A stretch of 30,538 nucleotides of DNA, from positions 1-30,538 of IMG/VR virus record IMGVR_UViG_3300031585_000003; one strand, 5' to 3'. The notes beneath the pieces were generated by a model. That model saw only the letters and a list, made by a program, of their open reading frames with translations. It made no database searches and was not told the origin of the DNA. Positions 16,688 to 24,953 of the stretch are shown here, in pieces; position 1 is the stretch's first letter, and every line of letters starts with the position of its first letter. Both the position numbers and the translations under genes were made by a program. The DNA comes from a virus.

Positions 16688-16928
16688 ATTTAGTGACCTG
16701 CATAAAGATCAAAGCATTCAGAAGATACAGCTTGAGATTCAGGATAATATGGCAACTCAAACTGATTTGAGCGGCAAAGCAGACAAAACGATTTCCATCG
16801 TAACGGTTCTCCCGAAGCTTACCGATCTATCAGATGGCGATAAAAAAGTATATTATGATGGCACAAATTATTGGAAATATGAAAGAATTGGTTCACAACT
16901 TTTTAAAACGCAAATAACGAGGGTTTGA
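16680..16928 (+). CDS. Small tail-region protein
   Basis: This is an 82-residue protein starting MYKFSDLHKDQSIQKIQLEI. The frame is open from 16653, but ATG 16680 is better: GGGAG lies nine bases before it, and it overlaps the previous stop in the tight phage style. A YYDGTNYWKYERIG segment suggests a small beta domain like those at fibre ends. Function is not recognised. Confidence 0.6.
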   Translation: MYKFSDLHKDQSIQKIQLEIQDNMATQTDLSGKADKTISIVTVLPKLTDLSDGDKKVYYDGTNYWKYERIGSQLFKTQITRV

Positions 16929-16929
16929 T

Positions 16930-17511
16930 ATGTCTATTTTACCGTGGATAGCAACAGGTTTAGGCGCACTTGGGACATTGGCGGGAGGTGGAGGAGAACA
17001 GACACAGACTATTGAAAGGAAACTTTCGCCGGAAGCCGAAGCCTATATTAAATTTCTTATGGGGCAATACGACCGGAATCCTTATGATGTCTCCGGCATT
17101 GTTTCTTCCACCAGAGAACGAATCGGGAATGAATCTTCGGGTTTACGACAGGCTGCCTTGCAGCGCCTCACTCGTGCCGGTGTTCCTGCCATGCAGCGCG
17201 AAAGTGCATTGGGAGATATTACTACTGCGGGATTAAGGGAAGTAGGATCGACCGTTGCCGATCTGCAATTCAATGAGCAGGCGGCCAATGAAGAAAGACG
17301 GTCAAAGATAATGCAAATACTGGCCGGTATTTACAGCGGCACAGGGACATCTACCGCAACTACAACCCCACCGGCGGGGGCCGGATTCTCCCAATTGTTC
17401 GGAGCCGGATTGCAGGGCTTGATGGGGACTTATGGTGTGCCTAAACCATCGGGAGGATCGAACACTCCCGGCAATTCATTTTACAGTCGATTTGGGAATA
17501 AACCCTTATAG
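16930..17511 (+). CDS. Internal virion / ejection-type protein 1
   Basis: This is a 193-residue protein. It begins with a hydrophobic glycine-rich stretch (WIATGLGALGTLAGGGG), followed by a helical Arg/Ala-rich middle (LRQAALQRLTRAGVPAMQRE) and a Gly/Thr/Pro tail. This 'glycine-rich membrane helix plus helical body' pattern is shared by podovirus ejection proteins such as T7 gp14. It is the first of three such genes in a row after the nozzle. Inference from composition and order. Confidence 0.5.
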   Translation: MSILPWIATGLGALGTLAGGGGEQTQTIERKLSPEAEAYIKFLMGQYDRNPYDVSGIVSSTRERIGNESSGLRQAALQRLTRAGVPAMQRESALGDITTAGLREVGSTVADLQFNEQAANEERRSKIMQILAGIYSGTGTSTATTTPPAGAGFSQLFGAGLQGLMGTYGVPKPSGGSNTPGNSFYSRFGNKPL

Positions 17512-17520
17512 GATAAAAAC

Positions 17521-18609
17521 ATGCCTAATAACAGAATATTAGCGGCGTTAGATCAACTTGCCGGAGTAGCTGGAGAGGAAATCGACCAGGCGGCCAAGTT
17601 TCGTTATAATGAAGCCCTGCGCCAACAGGCGATGCAGAAACAGCAGGAACAGCTTGACCGGCAATTCAACCTTGAGAATCAAAAGCTGAATGTGATGCGT
17701 GGCGAATTGAAATTGGCGCAGAAGGCGGAATCCTTCAAGGAAGGGAATGAACTTGCTACGAAGGATAGTGCAATAAACAGCTTGAAAAATAAGGTGGATC
17801 AACTTAACTACCTAAATCAATTGACAAAGATGAAATATGATATTGGGAAAACTCAATTCGATGAGATTAATGCACTTACCGATGATATAACAACAGCTTA
17901 TGAAAAGGGTGAATCTCAAGATGCAATTGCGCCACTGGTTGAAATGCGGAGAAGACTGGAATCTAAATATTTTGGTGAAGAAATAACGCCCAAGAATCTT
18001 GACTTCGGATCGTCCGGCACAAGATTCCCGCCGAATTATCAGTTAAGCCCGGAAGGAACCGACTTAACACTCAAATATCAGGATCGAGCGGCAAAATATA
18101 GCAGCGATTATGAAACAGTTCGTAATAATCTTGTCAATATTGAAGCCGCCACAAAACGGATGATTTCTAATCCTGACAATATAAATAGAATCGCTACGGA
18201 TCAGGCAGTAATCACCTCATTCAACAAGATTCTCGATCCGACTTCCGTTGTGCGTGAATCGGAATATGCACGGACTCCGGCCAATACTTCATTAATCAAC
18301 AGGGCTAAAGGAGCGATCCAGAAATTGAGCAAAGGTGGTGCCGGATTGACGCAAGCAGATATTACAGAAATTCGTGATACTGCGAGGGAAATGGCGGAGC
18401 TAAGACGATCTATTATCAACAAAAAATTGGAAAATCAAATCAGGAAACCGGCTGCCAAACGTGGGCTTGACCCGGAAGAAATTGCTCCGTTATATCAACC
18501 AATAAATATAGATGAAGGGACTGGGGGTTCAACATTTATGAATATTAATAATAAAGCCGAGAAAAAAGCTAATAATGCCGATGAATGGCTAAAACAACAG
18601 GGATATTAA
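17521..18609 (+). CDS. Internal virion / ejection-type protein 2 (coiled coil)
   Basis: This is a 362-residue helical protein. The N-terminal third is Gln-rich coiled coil (YNEALRQQAMQKQQEQLDRQ), followed by further helices and a C-terminal LKQQGY. No enzyme motif is seen. It lies between two other candidate ejection proteins, and the next gene starts two bases past its stop. Podovirus second ejection proteins are typically long, helical and poorly conserved, which fits. Confidence 0.5.
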   Translation: MPNNRILAALDQLAGVAGEEIDQAAKFRYNEALRQQAMQKQQEQLDRQFNLENQKLNVMRGELKLAQKAESFKEGNELATKDSAINSLKNKVDQLNYLNQLTKMKYDIGKTQFDEINALTDDITTAYEKGESQDAIAPLVEMRRRLESKYFGEEITPKNLDFGSSGTRFPPNYQLSPEGTDLTLKYQDRAAKYSSDYETVRNNLVNIEAATKRMISNPDNINRIATDQAVITSFNKILDPTSVVRESEYARTPANTSLINRAKGAIQKLSKGGAGLTQADITEIRDTAREMAELRRSIINKKLENQIRKPAAKRGLDPEEIAPLYQPINIDEGTGGSTFMNINNKAEKKANNADEWLKQQGY

Positions 18610-18611
18610 TA

Positions 18612-20168
18612 ATGGGAGAATTTCTTACCACAGGTCATGTAAAGGAAATTCTTGACAATGCTCCTTCCGATATTCCGAAACAAGACATAATCAACGGTCT
18701 TGTAAATAAGGGATATGAAATTGAGGGACTCAATGCTGAATTTAGTCCACTTGAAGCGGTAAAAAATGTCCCGACATCGCTTTTGGAATATGGAAAAAAT
18801 ATATGGACGGCGCTTACAAAGCCAGCACAAACATTCAAGGGGATCAGGAATGTAGCGCAGGGTGGAATGTCGGAATATATGTCAAAATTCGGAGATCGAC
18901 CTGAAGATGCTTATGGGAAAGATAAAGAACAATATTTTGATGCAATGGTGAATTTCTTCTCTGAGAGATATGGCGGTAAGGATAAATTATTAAATACCAT
19001 AGAAAAAGACCCCGTTGGATTTATGGCCGACTTATCAACTGTTATAAGTGGTGCTGGTGCAGTAGGCGGAAGCACAAAAGTAATTGAGGCCGGAAGAGTA
19101 TTGGAGCCGACAAGCGCATTTATAGATGTTGCTAAGGGATTGGGAGGGTTATCAAAAAAAGGAGTTATGAAATTTAATGAAGCGACCGGCATAAATAATT
19201 TATTGAAAGGAGAGGCAACAGTATTCACCCAAAGAGCGATTGGAATATCACCTAAATCTATTGTCAATATTGCTAGGAAAACCTTCAATAAAGAACCGGC
19301 GGAAGTAATAGCTCAATTGGGCATACATGGGACTCCTGAACAGATGGCAAATGATCTTGAATCAATTGCTAAAATGTCTAAAAATTCAGTTGATACAAAA
19401 TTGGCCAGTATAAATAAGGTTTATAAGTCACAAACCATTAAGAATGTGTTGGATGATTTAAAAGATACGGTCGCCGGTGTAAAAGTAAAAGACCCGGAAT
19501 CGAAGAAGGTTATTACGTTTATTGATAATATGATTGATAAACACAATAAGACGGGGCTGACACTTTCTGAGGCCAATGAGGTTCGCCGGTTAATGGATAG
19601 AATTGATTCCCCGTATGCGAAGACTGCCCATATATCAGGTATCGGAACAGTTGATTTCGGGAAAACCGGATTTGCGGCAGAAGACTTGGAAAACATAAGA
19701 AAATCATTATCTAAATTCATAAAGACCAAAGCAACTGAGGCCGGTTACCCAGAGATAGATAAATTAAATAGAACCACTAATTTCGCTACAGAGACATCTT
19801 CATATCTGCGTGAAAATGCTTTGGCATTAAAAGGAAGGAAGCCATTTGTTGAGGAATTTTTAGGTAGCTTTTTTGCGGGTGGTGGATTGGTTGGTTATGG
19901 GACAACGGGTGATCCGCGATGGTTGTTTGGTGCAATGGGATTAGTCGGACTACGGCGGAAAATCAGGAATCCGAAATTTCTTACTGCGTTGTCAAATAAG
20001 CTCATGACATTAAGTGATAAGGATTATAAATCATTCAGCGACATGGTGAGAGCCGGTAAACCATCAAAACCCGGTATTGTTATAGCCAAGCGCATAGGAA
20101 AAGATTTACAGAAAATCTTCCCCGAATTAAGGATGGGGGGAATAACTGAAAAACAAACTCAGGAGTAA
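18612..20168 (+). CDS. Internal virion / ejection-type protein 3
   Basis: This is a 518-residue protein from ATG 18612 (MGEFLTTGHVKEILDNAPS). The frame is open from 18585, but that start overlaps the previous gene, whereas AGGGA lies eight bases before 18612. The N terminus has a short peptide-like block (IINGLVNKGYEIEGLN), then an amphipathic region (VKNVPTSLLEYGKNIWTAL) and a long helical body. A Gly-rich hydrophobic patch (FLGSFFAGGGLVGYGTTG) near residue 420 could insert into membranes. Function by analogy with large podovirus ejection proteins. Confidence 0.5.
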   Translation: MGEFLTTGHVKEILDNAPSDIPKQDIINGLVNKGYEIEGLNAEFSPLEAVKNVPTSLLEYGKNIWTALTKPAQTFKGIRNVAQGGMSEYMSKFGDRPEDAYGKDKEQYFDAMVNFFSERYGGKDKLLNTIEKDPVGFMADLSTVISGAGAVGGSTKVIEAGRVLEPTSAFIDVAKGLGGLSKKGVMKFNEATGINNLLKGEATVFTQRAIGISPKSIVNIARKTFNKEPAEVIAQLGIHGTPEQMANDLESIAKMSKNSVDTKLASINKVYKSQTIKNVLDDLKDTVAGVKVKDPESKKVITFIDNMIDKHNKTGLTLSEANEVRRLMDRIDSPYAKTAHISGIGTVDFGKTGFAAEDLENIRKSLSKFIKTKATEAGYPEIDKLNRTTNFATETSSYLRENALALKGRKPFVEEFLGSFFAGGGLVGYGTTGDPRWLFGAMGLVGLRRKIRNPKFLTALSNKLMTLSDKDYKSFSDMVRAGKPSKPGIVIAKRIGKDLQKIFPELRMGGITEKQTQE

Positions 20169-20172
20169 TCCA

Positions 20173-20673
20173 ATGAAAGGCATCATAATTTTACTATTAC
20201 TTATCCCGTTTCTTGTGTATTCGCAGAATGTAAGAACCGTTCCTCAAGATCATGACTGGACGACTATATTTAATGGGACGCTTGGAGCCGGGGCGGATGG
20301 GATTGACACTACCAGCGCATTCAGCCCAAAACAGTGGAAGGGAGTATGCACACTTGCCTTTGAAACGGACACTGCGGGGGCTTCTATCAAAAGTGCGAAT
20401 CAATCTGATTCTTCTTTGACGGTAGGTTTGCAACTCAAAGATAAAAGTCTTGATTGGGGATGCTGGTATGGAAATATAACCACATTTAAGGGAGTGACCA
20501 ATTTTTCAAAAGTTGATACAGTTGCTCGGGCGATAGTCAATAGAACTGCATCTTATTGGTTTTTTGAGCTTGGTGGACAAGATGCATGGCAATGGGCCGA
20601 TAGTGCGCGACTTATTGTTTACATTGGTGTTGGCGATTCGCTTGATACCAGAATAGATGTAGGGGGGCAATAA
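20173..20673 (+). CDS. Secreted beta-rich protein in the fibre region
   Basis: This is a 166-residue protein with a clear Sec signal peptide (MKGIIILLLLIPFLVYSQ, likely cut after SQ), then a beta-rich domain with many Trp/Asp/Thr residues (DHDWTTIFNGTLGAG, RTASYWFFELGGQDAWQW). CAGGAGTAATCC precedes the ATG, and its stop overlaps the next start. The composition resembles phage head-fibre or tail accessory proteins, but the export signal is unexpected for a virion part. Confidence 0.6.
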   Translation: MKGIIILLLLIPFLVYSQNVRTVPQDHDWTTIFNGTLGAGADGIDTTSAFSPKQWKGVCTLAFETDTAGASIKSANQSDSSLTVGLQLKDKSLDWGCWYGNITTFKGVTNFSKVDTVARAIVNRTASYWFFELGGQDAWQWADSARLIVYIGVGDSLDTRIDVGGQ

Positions 20674-21062
20674 TGGCTAAAAGTGCAAAAGCATTATTTG
20701 GAACTTCAACTACGTATGCGATTGCCGATGATTCTTCTGATGTTGAGGGGGCGACTATCCGCAATGACTACCCGCCATCGGCGCAGAATGTGGCCTCGGC
20801 ATTTATCCACAACAACGGAGCTGGAGATAATATTCTCATCACGGTTAAGTTTCAATTATATTCCGGTGTAGATTGGGGGGCAAAGCACACCTGCGAGGAT
20901 TCAAATGGTGACGCTATAACCTTTTACGCGGATTCTGAAGAAACAATAGAAGTTAATCTCTACTCACAGCCGGAATGGAAATTGGCTGATGCCTGGCGCA
21001 TATTATTAAGCAGGGCAGGCTCAACAGCATTAAACGGAAAAGCAACGGCGGTAATAATATGA
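20673..21062 (+). CDS. Small beta-rich virion-type protein
   Basis: This is a 129-residue protein without a signal peptide, MAKSAKALFGTSTTYAIADD..., predicted beta from its alternating pattern (NILITVKFQLYSGVDWG, EETIEVNLYSQ). It overlaps both neighbours by one to four bases, so it is translationally coupled to two signal-peptide proteins while itself staying cytoplasmic. Function is unknown. Confidence 0.6.
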   Translation: MAKSAKALFGTSTTYAIADDSSDVEGATIRNDYPPSAQNVASAFIHNNGAGDNILITVKFQLYSGVDWGAKHTCEDSNGDAITFYADSEETIEVNLYSQPEWKLADAWRILLSRAGSTALNGKATAVII

Positions 21063-22054
21063 AATATCTATTGATACTGGTATTGGCATTATATTCATTT
21101 GCCGAATCGCAAACTGCAAAGAAAGTAGAGCCGCGTGATTTGGCCCCGGCAACCAAAAGGCTCATTGGCGATAGTGCGAGATCTATTGTTTCTGATTCTA
21201 TTGAATATCGTATTGGAGCAAGACGAGATAGTGTATGGTTTTCTGATACTGATAGCTTATCATTTAATGGAGATACACTTAAAGTTTGGAAAGATGGTTT
21301 GGTAGTTGGAAGAGTCTTGCCAAGTATACCTATTGCAGTATCTCCAAAGCCAATCGATCTATGGACTGCTTCAGATAGTAATTATGTAAAGATAGTCGCA
21401 TGTGTAGTTAGGCAAACAACTCAAGGTGGTGGTTGGGAAATAATAACAGGAAACCATGTTCCTATTCCAGGTTGGTTATCTATATCAACTGAAACTGGCC
21501 ATCTTAAATTAGACTATACTGGAATGGATTCTGTGGTAACTTTTTTAGCTGTTCCTGATGAGGGATATGCCTCAGAGGGTATATTTATGGGATCAAGTGT
21601 AAATAGTGATCGAGCTTTAATTAAGTTTTATAAAGATGTAACGTTGTCGGGTAGAATTTATAGAAGTGCCGGGCATTGGACTTTAAGTAAGGATGCTGGA
21701 GCAACTGATTTAAAATATACTACTTTAACACTTGATACTTCTTCATACTTAGCCGATGGTGGATTTAGCTTAACCTTTAATGAGGGTACGTATAATTTTG
21801 ATGTTGACCCTCATAGAAATTCTGTAATTACTACTCCAAGATCGGCTGGTAAATATTTTGTTACCGCTGGAACTCAAAATGAATATACAGCAAGGTTCTA
21901 TCCAGTTAAGCCTAACTTATCTCTTGTCCAATCTACAACAGATAGTGTGGACTTTAACTTCACTTGGGATTTGGGTACAGTTAGAATCGATGCTGATAAT
22001 CTATATGGTTCTGCAAGTAATATCTGGATTATAGGAATATTTATCAAACATTAG
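21059..22054 (+). CDS. Secreted fibre-like protein
   Basis: This is a 331-residue protein with a Sec signal peptide (MKYLLILVLALYSFAESQ), a charged helical linker (PRDLAPATKRLIGDSARSI) and a long beta-rich region (TLSGRIYRSAGHWTLSKDAG; LADGGFSLTFNEGTYNFDVD). From about 21190 the DNA looks more A/T-rich, with codons such as TCT, ACT and TTA replacing the GCC/CCG/GGC common in the structural genes. This hints at an acquired, possibly receptor-binding module. It overlaps the previous gene at ATGA. Confidence 0.55.
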   Translation: MKYLLILVLALYSFAESQTAKKVEPRDLAPATKRLIGDSARSIVSDSIEYRIGARRDSVWFSDTDSLSFNGDTLKVWKDGLVVGRVLPSIPIAVSPKPIDLWTASDSNYVKIVACVVRQTTQGGGWEIITGNHVPIPGWLSISTETGHLKLDYTGMDSVVTFLAVPDEGYASEGIFMGSSVNSDRALIKFYKDVTLSGRIYRSAGHWTLSKDAGATDLKYTTLTLDTSSYLADGGFSLTFNEGTYNFDVDPHRNSVITTPRSAGKYFVTAGTQNEYTARFYPVKPNLSLVQSTTDSVDFNFTWDLGTVRIDADNLYGSASNIWIIGIFIKH

Positions 22055-22080
22055 TTAGGAAAATACAAGTGAGGATTAAA

Positions 22081-23208
22081 ATGAAAAAGATAATTGTATT
22101 GTTATGTATTTTGATTATGTCATCTATTTCGTGGTCGCAATGGACCGGATGGGGTTCACCTTCAGGATTATCCTTCGCTAACTATATGCGACAAGGGACC
22201 TGGGTGTGGACAGGAAGCCAGACTTTTTCCGACACTACATTCTTTGGTTCTGCGGGGAGTTATATATTAGGCAAAGGAAATGATCTGGCATTTTATGATA
22301 CAAATTATGGCAGTGAGAGAACATTAACTCAATTGGCCGCCTCTGCGAGTGGATACTGGACACAAAGTGGGAGTAATATTTATTACAATTCCGGCAAGGT
22401 CGGTATCGGGACGGCAGCGCCGGCGAAGGAGCTGCATATATCGTCTGGTTCGCCTGCCATTAGGTTGCAAGATTCTGATTCGGATGGGGGAGGTGCAGTA
22501 GCTTTTCTTGAGTTTTACGACTCAAATAGTAGGACAGGTTTTATTGGTGACGGCGGTACTTTTGTACAGGCGCTCGGTATTGCGGCAGACGCTGGCTACG
22601 GAATCAATTTTGCGGTCAACGGTGCTAATGTTGAAACGGCTCCGTCAGTGATAATAAACAGTAGTGGCAACGCCGGCATCGGGACAAAGGGGCCAGATGG
22701 AATTTTGGAACTGAATATGGGAACGAATAAGGTATTCAGGATGAGTTATAATGATGCAGATGGCTCTGCTACCGACTATTCACAAATGGCGGTAAATTCC
22801 GATGGAGCCCTCACGATTTCAACAGTCGATGCGGGGGCCGGAACGAGCGGGAATATTGTATTGGCTCCAGATGGAGTGGTGAATGTCACCGGAAAAATTA
22901 ATAATACTACACAGCAGGCGACTACGCTTGGAGTTGGAGTTACTACCTTTGCAGTTACTAGAAATGTAGCTACAATTACCGGAGATGGTGCAGGAAATAC
23001 TATTGCAACCATAACTGCTGGTGGCGTTGGTCTCTATACTTTTATTTTCACCGGAACAAATATTACAATTACGGACACTGATGCTCATACAGCTAATACT
23101 GTAGATTTAGCTGGGACAGCAACTAATTTTACAAGTGCAGATGATAAGGTATTACAACTTGTTTTTGATGGAACAAGCTGGTATGAAGTTTCACGATCTA
23201 CTAATTAA
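22081..23208 (+). CDS. Tail-fibre-like protein with signal peptide
   Basis: This is a 375-residue protein from ATG 22081, chosen over GTG 22069 because TGAGGA sits just upstream and the signal peptide begins there (MKKIIVLLCILIMSSISWSQ). The middle carries NSGKVGIGTAAPAKELHIS, and later NAGIGTKGPDGILELNMG, the VGIGT..P...L.V repeats typical of tail fibres that often precede a chaperone domain. No S74 chaperone is present. The C terminus has a beta domain ending VFDGTSWYEVSRSTN. Its stop touches the AGGAGA where the IS110 element inserted, so the gene is intact. Confidence 0.7.
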   Translation: MKKIIVLLCILIMSSISWSQWTGWGSPSGLSFANYMRQGTWVWTGSQTFSDTTFFGSAGSYILGKGNDLAFYDTNYGSERTLTQLAASASGYWTQSGSNIYYNSGKVGIGTAAPAKELHISSGSPAIRLQDSDSDGGGAVAFLEFYDSNSRTGFIGDGGTFVQALGIAADAGYGINFAVNGANVETAPSVIINSSGNAGIGTKGPDGILELNMGTNKVFRMSYNDADGSATDYSQMAVNSDGALTISTVDAGAGTSGNIVLAPDGVVNVTGKINNTTQQATTLGVGVTTFAVTRNVATITGDGAGNTIATITAGGVGLYTFIFTGTNITITDTDAHTANTVDLAGTATNFTSADDKVLQLVFDGTSWYEVSRSTN

Positions 23209-23216
23209 GGAGACGG

Positions 23217-23224
23217 TATGATAA
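23217..23224 (+). repeat. IS left-end inverted repeat TATGATAA
   Basis: The perfect reverse complement, TTATCATA, is at 24525-24532 at the other end. In a circularised element the two would flank GGAGACGG as a palindromic junction. Confidence 0.65.
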
Positions 23225-23240
23225 GGTGTCAGTTGTTTAA

Positions 23241-23416
23241 TTCCACGGAAATTGCTAACATACACCCGTGGAGTAGATAGGTTATAGGCTGTATCATTAG
23301 TGTAGGGCTATTGACCCTGTTAAGGAGACTAGTCAGGCCTATAACCGAAGCGTCCTCATAGGGCAAAATGACCCTGAATAGGAGAATGGTGGACAACTGA
23401 CGAAGGTTCTACTCCA
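23241..23416 (+). ncRNA. Candidate IS110 bridge RNA
   Basis: The region between the IS left end and the transposase folds, by eye, into three parts. A 5' stem-loop pairs CCACGG 23243-23248 with CCGTGG 23266-23271. A long internal-loop hairpin is closed by GGTTATAGGC/GCCTATAACC (23280-23289 and 23337-23346) with an inner AGGG/CCCT stem. A second loop has the same inner AGGG/CCCT stem (23360-23375). This is the 5' stem, target loop and donor loop order known for IS110 bridge RNAs, and the length (about 175) is also right. TTAAGGAGAC at 23320-23329 equals the left junction, and ATAGGAGAA at 23378-23386 equals the right junction. Which loop strand pairs with which DNA strand is unresolved. Confidence 0.65.
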
Positions 23417-23447
23417 TACTTGCAACCCCCAAACATAAGGAGTAGAA
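23407..23447 (+). promoter_or_regulatory. Hairpin hiding the transposase ribosome site
   Basis: TTCTACTCC (23407-23415) is a perfect complement of GGAGTAGAA (23439-23447), which contains the Shine-Dalgarno AAGGAG of the transposase (ATG 23451). An upstream GGAGTAG (23270-23276) can pair with the same CTACTCC and would free the ribosome site. That gives a possible two-state translational control. Confidence 0.6.
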
Positions 23448-23450
23448 GTA

Positions 23451-24464
23451 ATGCGCTACATAGGTGTGGATTTGCACAAGAGCACATTTTATGTGTGCAG
23501 TCTGGATTTAAAAGACAACCGGAAGTACCGGCAATACCGCATGGAAGATTTGGAAGAATTTATAGCCGGTTTGCAATCAGAGGATCTGGTAGCGGTGGAA
23601 TCTACCGGCAATGCCCGCTATTTTGCGGAGCAGCTGCGCAGCCATGTAAAGGAAGTGAAGGTGGTGAATCCCAGCCAGTTCAAGGTGATCAAGAATTCGA
23701 TTAAGAAGACGGACAAACACGACGCCGAATTGCTGGCTTTGTTTCTGAGCCGGGGTATGCTGCCGGAGATTCGTGTTCCCGAAGCGCTGCAAGCACAACT
23801 CAAGAGTCTGGCCCAGACTCGCGACAAGTTGGTGAAGCTTCGGACCACACTGAAGAACAAGATTCATAATATTCTCAACGGCCATGGGATTGTGAGCAAA
23901 CGCGAAGATTTTACCAGCGAGAAGGGTTTGTCCCGGGCATTATCCTACCCGGTCAGTGAATTAGCCAAAATCGAAATGCAAGTCATCGTGGAACAAATCC
24001 GTCATTTAAATCAAGGCATCGCAAAATTGGATGACCAGCTTCGGGAAAAGGGGAAAAAACTGAAAGGATTCAAAAACCTCACCAGCATAAAGGGTATTGG
24101 TGAAAAAAGTGCGACTATTCTATTGAGCGTGATCGGAAATATTGAAGATTTTGAGGACGAAAAGAAACTATCGGCTTACTTTGGGATGGTTCCCAGGGTT
24201 AGCAGTTCGAACCAAACCGTTCATCAGGGCCGAATCACAAAACATGGGAGCAAGCTGGGAAGAACTACTCTGGTTCAATGTTGTCTAATTGCAAAACGTT
24301 ATTCGCCCTATTTGGCAAAATTTTACAACAATATTAAACAACGTAAAGGAAGCGGTAAGGCCATTATTGCCACCGCCAGAAAACTGTTAACAATCATATT
24401 TTACACATTAAAAAACAACTGGATATTTGAGGATTTCCCCAATTTTGTAATCCAGCAAGGTTAA
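23451..24464 (+). CDS. IS110-family transposase (DEDD recombinase)
   Basis: This is a 337-residue protein with the IS110 domain order. The N-terminal RuvC-like DEDD domain has D7 (GVDLHKS), E50 (VAVESTGN), D88 and D91 (KKTDKHDAELLA). A helical linker follows. The C-terminal transposase domain has a helix-hairpin-helix (LTSIKGIGEKSATILLSVIG) and the YFGMVPRVSSSNQ region, where the catalytic serine is expected (S251-S253). Length is normal and the frame is intact, so it may be active. Such enzymes recombine donor and target DNA chosen by a bridge RNA. Confidence 0.95.
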   Translation: MRYIGVDLHKSTFYVCSLDLKDNRKYRQYRMEDLEEFIAGLQSEDLVAVESTGNARYFAEQLRSHVKEVKVVNPSQFKVIKNSIKKTDKHDAELLALFLSRGMLPEIRVPEALQAQLKSLAQTRDKLVKLRTTLKNKIHNILNGHGIVSKREDFTSEKGLSRALSYPVSELAKIEMQVIVEQIRHLNQGIAKLDDQLREKGKKLKGFKNLTSIKGIGEKSATILLSVIGNIEDFEDEKKLSAYFGMVPRVSSSNQTVHQGRITKHGSKLGRTTLVQCCLIAKRYSPYLAKFYNNIKQRKGSGKAIIATARKLLTIIFYTLKNNWIFEDFPNFVIQQG

Positions 24465-24542
24465 ATCTTTTTTCGAATGAGAAGTGGTTTTAATAATCCG
24501 TTATTAAATAAACGAGTAGAACTTTTATCATAGGAGAAAAAT

Positions 24543-24917
24543 ATGAAAAAATTAATTTTATTATTACTTGGATTATTTCTGTTTTGCAGCCCGGTCGTAA
24601 ATGTCGTTCAGGCGCAGACCTGGGAAACTAATATTCGGGTTGATGGTGACCTGCCGGCTGGAACAGATGTCGCCTTATTCCAAAGTCAGGTGGAAAATGC
24701 AATAAATACAAGTATAGACAATGCCGTTTACGTCTTTGACATTCGAGTGAGGGCTAATCAGGACACTACCATTTATCAATGCAAGGTAGATATTCAAGGG
24801 AATGTTAAGGCCGGAACAGTATTGAAGGATTTCGGTGTAACAGTTTACAATTATTTTAAGGGGAAGTTTTCATCGGCGAAACTGTCGGTTCGTTATCTCA
24901 ACGATACAGAGTGGTAA
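24543..24917 (+). CDS. Small secreted protein
   Basis: This is a 124-residue protein with a strong signal peptide (MKKLILLLLGLFLFCSPVVN, continuing VVQAQ, cut after AQ) and a beta-rich mature part (TWETNIRVDGDLPAGTDVAL ... AKLSVRYLNDTEW). It starts five bases after the IS110 junction, and its ribosome site AGGAGA is the very sequence the element duplicated, so it should still be translated. A promoter would have to come from readthrough or from within the element. No family is recognised. Confidence 0.6.
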   Translation: MKKLILLLLGLFLFCSPVVNVVQAQTWETNIRVDGDLPAGTDVALFQSQVENAINTSIDNAVYVFDIRVRANQDTTIYQCKVDIQGNVKAGTVLKDFGVTVYNYFKGKFSSAKLSVRYLNDTEW

Positions 24918-24953
24918 TGACAAAACTTCAATACCACAACGGACAGGTGCTCC

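Larger units (their letters stand above)
23208..24537 (+). mobile_element. IS110-family insertion sequence, about 1.32 kb
   Basis: The element comprises a 5' noncoding region with a candidate bridge RNA, the DEDD transposase (23451-24464) and a short 3' tail. AGGAGA occurs at both junctions (23208-23213 and 24532-24537). Just inside lies an 8-bp inverted repeat, TATGATAA (23217-23224) and TTATCATA (24525-24532). Removing one AGGAGA and the intervening DNA restores TTAAGGAGAAAAATATG, an ideal ribosome site and start for the 24543 gene directly after the fibre stop. Boundaries are therefore known to within the six shared bases. Confidence 0.85.

Noticed and set aside
23218-23280. 20-codon frame starting at ATG 23218 at the IS left end
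   Set aside because: It reads through the IS end and bridge RNA. The ATG is an accident of the duplicated ribosome site.
23229-23400. TCAGTTGT (23229) and ACAACTGA (23393) as the IS terminal repeats
   Set aside because: Both lie within the left part of the element, so they are more likely an RNA pairing. The end repeats are TATGATAA/TTATCATA.
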